A stretch of DNA of 64,000 nucleotides, taken from positions 372,001 through 436,000 of the forward strand of contig NZ_BHZC01000001.1 of NCBI RefSeq assembly GCF_003865135.1, in the 5' to 3' direction. The translations under genes and the position numbers were made by a program. Origin of the DNA: Streptomyces chrestomyceticus JCM 4735 (GTDB lineage Bacteria; Actinomycetota; Actinomycetes; Streptomycetales; Streptomycetaceae). How positions within the stretch are numbered: position 1 is the stretch's first letter; each line of letters opens with the position of its first letter. This document shows positions 60,818 to 64,000 of the stretch, one piece after another. Below the pieces are notes generated by a model. It was not told the DNA's origin and ran no database searches. It saw only the letters and a list, made by a program, of their open reading frames with translations.

Positions 60818-62044
60818 CTACCCGACGAGGGCGGCCGGCAGCCGGAGGCCCGGCCGCTGCCCGCTCGCTGTCCGGGCCGGTGCCTTGCCGCAGAATTCCG
60901 CCTCGATCACGTTCACGTAGAGCATCTCGTCCGTCAGCCAGTCACCGTTGATGTTGAACGTCAGCCGGTGGCCGCCGTCCCGCGTACCGAACGAGGCGGA
61001 CATCGAGCCGTTGGTCCTGCCGGTCTTGCCGACCACCTGTACGCCGCAGGACAGGACGGCGGTCTCCACACCGAGCCCGAAGCCGATCCCCTCCCCCGCC
61101 GGCACCTCGGTGAGCAGTTCCGCCATCTGCGCGCGGGGCAGCAGCGCGCCGCTCAGCAGGGCTCGGTGGAAGCGGTTGAGGTCGCCGAGGGTGGAGATCA
61201 TGTCGCCCGCCGCGCCCAGCCAGGTCATGTTCTGCTCGGTGGCGTCGTGGACCGGCGCGTCGGGGGCCGGGTCGTGCAGCCGGGAGTACGCGACGGGGTG
61301 CGGGTCCGGCATGGTGGCCCGGCTCCCCGGGAACGACGTACCGCGCAGCTTCAGCGGCTCGATGACGCGGCGCGTCACCTCACGGGCGTACGAACGGCCC
61401 GTCACCTTCTCGATGACCAGGCCGGCGAGGACGTAGTTGGTGTTCGAGTACCGGGCCCGCGTCCCCGGCGCGGACGTCGGCGGGTACCGCATCGCTATCG
61501 CCACCAGCTCCTGAGGCGTGTGGTTGTCGTAGCGGTGCCCGGGGAAACGGCTGCCGGAGGAGTTGGCCTGGAAGTCCGGGTCCTCGGTGAAGTTGGGCAG
61601 GCCGCTGGTGTGGTGGAGCAGTTGGCGCAGGGTGATCGCGCGGCCGTCGTTCCCGTGGCCCCGTACCAGCCCCGGCAGCCACGTCTCCACGGTGTCGTCC
61701 AGGCGCAGTCTCCGCTCCGCCTCCAGTTGGAGGAGGACGGTGGCGATGAACGGTTTGGTGATGCTCGCCGCCCGGAAACGGTCGTCGGCCGAGCGGGCGC
61801 GCCCCGTACCGGTGTCCGCGACGCCCGCCGAGCCGAACCACCGCTGCCCGCCGTCCCGGACCTCGGCCGCCACGCCGGGCAGCCCGGCCTCGTCCACCAG
61901 CCGGCGCAGCGCCTCCTGGGTCGCCGCGTGCCCGTGCCCCGGCGCGGCGGGCTCCGCCGCGTGCGCGGGTGCCAGGGCCGTGACGCCCACCGCCACAGTG
62001 GTGGCCAGGGCGGTCAGAACGGTGCGTACGGTCCGCTGTGTCAT
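60818..62044 (-). CDS. Secreted serine hydrolase (beta-lactamase / DD-peptidase S12 family)
   Basis: A 408-residue exported protein. A signal peptide ends near AHA-A, and the nucleophile motif is S94-I-T-K97 in 'RAASITKPFIA'. The second motif is YSN in 'RYSNTNYVLAG' and the third reads KTG in 'VVGKTGRTNG', where most family members have HxG. Such proteins are DD-carboxypeptidases, esterases or beta-lactamase-like; resistance cannot be inferred. GGAGG precedes the ATG. Confidence 0.88.
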   Translation of the reverse strand: MTQRTVRTVLTALATTVAVGVTALAPAHAAEPAAPGHGHAATQEALRRLVDEAGLPGVAAEVRDGGQRWFGSAGVADTGTGRARSADDRFRAASITKPFIATVLLQLEAERRLRLDDTVETWLPGLVRGHGNDGRAITLRQLLHHTSGLPNFTEDPDFQANSSGSRFPGHRYDNHTPQELVAIAMRYPPTSAPGTRARYSNTNYVLAGLVIEKVTGRSYAREVTRRVIEPLKLRGTSFPGSRATMPDPHPVAYSRLHDPAPDAPVHDATEQNMTWLGAAGDMISTLGDLNRFHRALLSGALLPRAQMAELLTEVPAGEGIGFGLGVETAVLSCGVQVVGKTGRTNGSMSASFGTRDGGHRLTFNINGDWLTDEMLYVNVIEAEFCGKAPARTASGQRPGLRLPAALVG

Positions 62045-62475
62045 CGGTCAGCCTCCGGGAGCCGAAGGGGGCCACCCGCCCCCTGTGGCGTCAGTGACGC
62101 CGGGGACGAAGCGGAGGTTGACCGTACGAAGCGGCTTCCGGAGCCGTGTCCGGAAGTGTGCGGAACCTGTCCCGGACAAGCCCGGACAGCTCGCCGGTGG
62201 ACGGCGCGGGTGCGGAGTCGGCAGGGTCGGCGGGGAGCCCGGGAACGCGGAGCGGAGCGGGGCGCCCTGCTACGGGGGTGCGGACAGCGCGGGCCGGCGA
62301 ACGGGCGGGTGCGGCGGCGGGTGCTGCCCGCCGGGCGTCTCCCCCTGCGCGGTCCCGGGCCGGTCCTGATCCGCACGCCGTGCGGCGCTGCCGGACCGGC
62401 CCCATGATGGAAGCAGCGGAGGCACTGCCGGCCCGGCGGGACTCTCCGGACCCGAGCGATTCTTCGGGAGGCGCC

Positions 62476-62673
62476 ATGGGCAAGGACAAGACTCCGGGTT
62501 CCGACGAGGCCCGCGCGAGGCTGCGGGAGCTGTACACGGGCGGCGAGCGCCCGTTCGATCCGGAGGACCTGGTCATGGCCAGGGGCCTGGAACCGACGCC
62601 GGAGCGGGTCGAGGAGGCCCGCAGGCTCATCGAGGAAGAGGGGGCCGCGGCGATCGAACGCTACCTGCCGTGA
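62476..62673 (+). CDS. Small acidic hypothetical protein
   Basis: A 65-residue protein with GGGAGG six bases before the ATG. It is highly charged and helical ('LEPTPERVEEARRLIEEEGAAAIERYLP'), with no signal peptide. I do not recognise the family. Confidence 0.72.
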   Translation: MGKDKTPGSDEARARLRELYTGGERPFDPEDLVMARGLEPTPERVEEARRLIEEEGAAAIERYLP

Positions 62674-62698
62674 CGGTGCCGCGCACCGGGCGTACGGC

Positions 62699-63049
62699 TC
62701 AGTTCGGTGACACCAGGGCGGCGACCCGCGCGCGGTAGGCGGCGCTGTCCTCCCGGCTCAGCGGCAGCCGTCCGTCGCCCGCGAGGTGCGACGGGAGGTA
62801 GGTGGCCTGCTTGACGGCCTGGGACAGCGGTCCCGGCAGGTTGAGCAGGAACTGCCCCTGTTCGGCGGTCTCGATGACCATCCACGCGTCGGAGCCGCGG
62901 TCGTCGGGGGCGGTCGGCTCGATGGTGCTGACGGCCGTCACGGTCAGGGTGGGCGGCACGTCGGCGGTCGTCGGGGTGCCGCCCGTCGTCGTTACGTCGG
63001 TCGTCGTCGGTATGTCGGTTCCCGTCGTGTTCTCGTTCTCCGTACTCAT
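62699..63049 (-). CDS. Hypothetical protein with Thr-rich N-terminus
   Basis: A 116-residue protein with AGGGAGG before the ATG. Residues 1-35 are Thr/Pro-rich and probably disordered; the rest ('RGSDAWMVIETAEQGQFLLNLPGPLSQAV') looks like a small folded domain. Function is unknown; there are no membrane spans. Confidence 0.72.
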   Translation of the reverse strand: MSTENENTTGTDIPTTTDVTTTGGTPTTADVPPTLTVTAVSTIEPTAPDDRGSDAWMVIETAEQGQFLLNLPGPLSQAVKQATYLPSHLAGDGRLPLSREDSAAYRARVAALVSPN

Positions 63050-63164
63050 GTTCCCTCCCTAACAACCGGGTACGGGTCGGGGCCAGCGGTCGCGCCGAGT
63101 CGTGTCTCACAGTGGCCGGGGGAATGCGGGACGGGGACCGCGGAAGGAAAGGTGACCGACGGAG

Positions 63165-63431
63165 ATGAGCCGCAGAAGAGACCTGGCCGGGGTGACCCGT
63201 CCGACACGCGCCGGAGGAGCCCGGTCCCCGATCATGGCCCGCATGGACGAGGACACCCACACCACCGGTCCGGCGCCGGACGCGGCCCGGCGCACGCACG
63301 ACCGGGAGCGCCGACAGGCCCGCCTGGTGCTCGCGGGGCGCGCCGAGAGCGCGGCGGATCTGGCGATGCTGATCGACGCCTTGGGGCTCGATCCCCAGGA
63401 GGACCACGAGCCGTCGGGGCGGCAGGAGTGA
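63165..63431 (+). CDS. Small hypothetical protein
   Basis: Up to 88 residues. The first ATG has GGAG directly abutting it, so a start at 63234 (MARMDEDTHT) or 63243 may be better. The C-terminal half ('RRQARLVLAGRAESAADLAMLIDALGLDP') looks like a helical pair. Unrecognised. Confidence 0.5.
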   Translation: MSRRRDLAGVTRPTRAGGARSPIMARMDEDTHTTGPAPDAARRTHDRERRQARLVLAGRAESAADLAMLIDALGLDPQEDHEPSGRQE

Positions 63432-63499
63432 GGCGGGGCCCGGCGGGCGGCTGAGCCCCTGCACCGGTGAGCGGCCGGTCCGACGTGAACCCGTGTCGG

Positions 63500-63721
63500 T
63501 CAGTCCGGCGTGGACGCGTCCATCGAGTCGACGAGGGATTTCGGGCGCATGTCCGTCCAGTGTTCCGTCACGTGGTCCAGGCAGCCCTGCCGCGTGTCCT
63601 CGCCGTGCACGACGGTCCAGCCGCCGGGCAGCCCGGCGGCGGCGGGCCACAGGGAGAACTGGTTCTCGTCGTTGACGAGGACGAGGTAGGCGGCGTCCGG
63701 GTTCTCGAACGGGTTGGTCAT
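63500..63721 (-). CDS. MbtH-like NRPS accessory protein
   Basis: A 73-residue MbtH protein with every hallmark: N20-Q-F-S-L-W-P, then PGGW at 32-35, C47-L48 and W55-T-D-M-R-P60. MbtH proteins bind adenylation domains and are needed for their folding or activity. GGAG lies upstream of the ATG. It is more than 24 kb from the NRPS of this window and could serve it in trans or belong to another NRPS cluster past the right end. Confidence 0.95.
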   Translation of the reverse strand: MTNPFENPDAAYLVLVNDENQFSLWPAAAGLPGGWTVVHGEDTRQGCLDHVTEHWTDMRPKSLVDSMDASTPD

Positions 63722-63909
63722 GACGTGCGGCTCCTTGGCGGGCGGGTCGGGGGGCGGTTACGGGCTGGTCGTTCTGCGCGGCGAGGGCCGGATGGTTTAC
63801 CAGCCCGGGTGTTGTCGGTCAGGGTCTCCGCCAAGGCCGTCACAGGGATTCCGCCAGCAGGGCGGCCAGTGCGCTGCCCTCGTCGCGCAGGATGCGCGCA
63901 GGGACGCGG

Positions 63910-63999
63910 TCAGCTCCAGTACCGCAGGGGCTCGTCGGGGCCCTTGCGGGCGATGAACGTCACCACGCCTATGCACGACGCGAACAAGGCGCGCCTCTC
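63910..63999 (-). CDS. C-terminal end of an unidentified gene
   Basis: A minus-strand frame open from the window edge to a TGA at 63910 encodes 29 residues, including 'LFASCIGVVTFIARKGPD' and ending 'PLRYWS'. The composition is protein-like, but too little is visible to name it. It would be transcribed toward mbtH, about 190 bases away. Confidence 0.4.
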   Translation of the reverse strand, partial: ERRALFASCIGVVTFIARKGPDEPLRYWS

Positions 64000-64000
64000 G

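Noticed and set aside
60818..62044. Beta-lactamase conferring resistance
   Set aside because: The S12-like motifs fit DD-peptidases and esterases equally well; nothing indicates beta-lactam hydrolysis.
63714..63956. 80-codon plus-strand frame upstream of mbtH
   Set aside because: It begins inside mbtH on the opposite strand, is Gly/Arg/Cys-rich, and overlaps the better-looking minus-strand gene end at 63910-63999.

Overview
The window is very GC-rich DNA with actinobacterial coding habits: GTG and TTG starts, GTGA/ATGA four-base overlaps, and leaderless-looking starts. Its gene content points to a Streptomyces chromosome: a conservon, snapalysin, an isorenieratene-type carotenoid cluster, LigD/Ku end-joining genes, MbtH and a PKS-NRPS. 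The species cannot be read from the sequence. I saw no tRNA, rRNA, insertion sequence, integrase or CRISPR array.

Layout. 0-5 kb: the end of a PLP aminotransferase, then (minus strand) a conservon cvnA-B-C-D that ends in a cytochrome P450 lacking the ExxR motif. 5.7-7.1 kb: a TetR-nitroreductase operon with two operator-like palindromes on its promoter. 7.2-9.5 kb: an acyltransferase-3 membrane protein and a separate SGNH lipoprotein. 9.7-11.6 kb: a DrrAB-type ABC exporter. 11.7-14.2 kb: a phosphotransferase, a nucleotidyltransferase and a ParB-like regulator. 14.2-14.9 kb: a gene-free stretch rich in inverted and phased repeats. 14.9-16.6 kb: a single protein joining an ECF sigma factor, a zinc anti-sigma motif, a membrane span and an extracellular CAP domain. 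16.9-31.1 kb: mixed housekeeping and accessory genes, including a DD-carboxypeptidase, CPBP protease, HemC, class IV aminotransferase, F420-type nitroreductase, a regulator plus ABC exporter operon with duplicated operators, a methyltransferase, a MocR/YczE pair, an oxidoreductase and a cold-shock-like protein.

31.4-44.2 kb is the main biosynthetic unit: MFS exporter, PKS (KS-AT-ACP) and NRPS (aminotransferase-luciferase-like monooxygenase-C-A-T-C) are translationally coupled on the minus strand. The order KS-AT-ACP-AMT-MOX-C-A-T implies chain extension, beta-amination and alpha-hydroxylation, giving a 3-amino-2-hydroxyacyl peptide. That is the type of residue found in microginin, amastatin and bestatin. 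The last domain is a condensation domain and there is no thioesterase. The KS start is broken by a one-base frameshift in a short homopolymer.

44.7-55.2 kb holds the carotenoid genes: crtE-crtI-crtB on the plus strand and crtY-crtU on the minus strand. Together they are enough for lycopene, beta-carotene and isorenieratene. crtB is fused in frame to a Rieske-type protein, and crtE carries a tandem-repeat insertion. An isochorismatase-like gene, azlCD and an Lrp regulator sit between the two halves. 55.7-64 kb holds snapalysin, LigD polymerase and Ku, an S4 protein, a YchJ-like protein, an SGNH hydrolase, a serine hydrolase, small hypothetical genes, an MbtH-like gene and the end of an unidentified gene.
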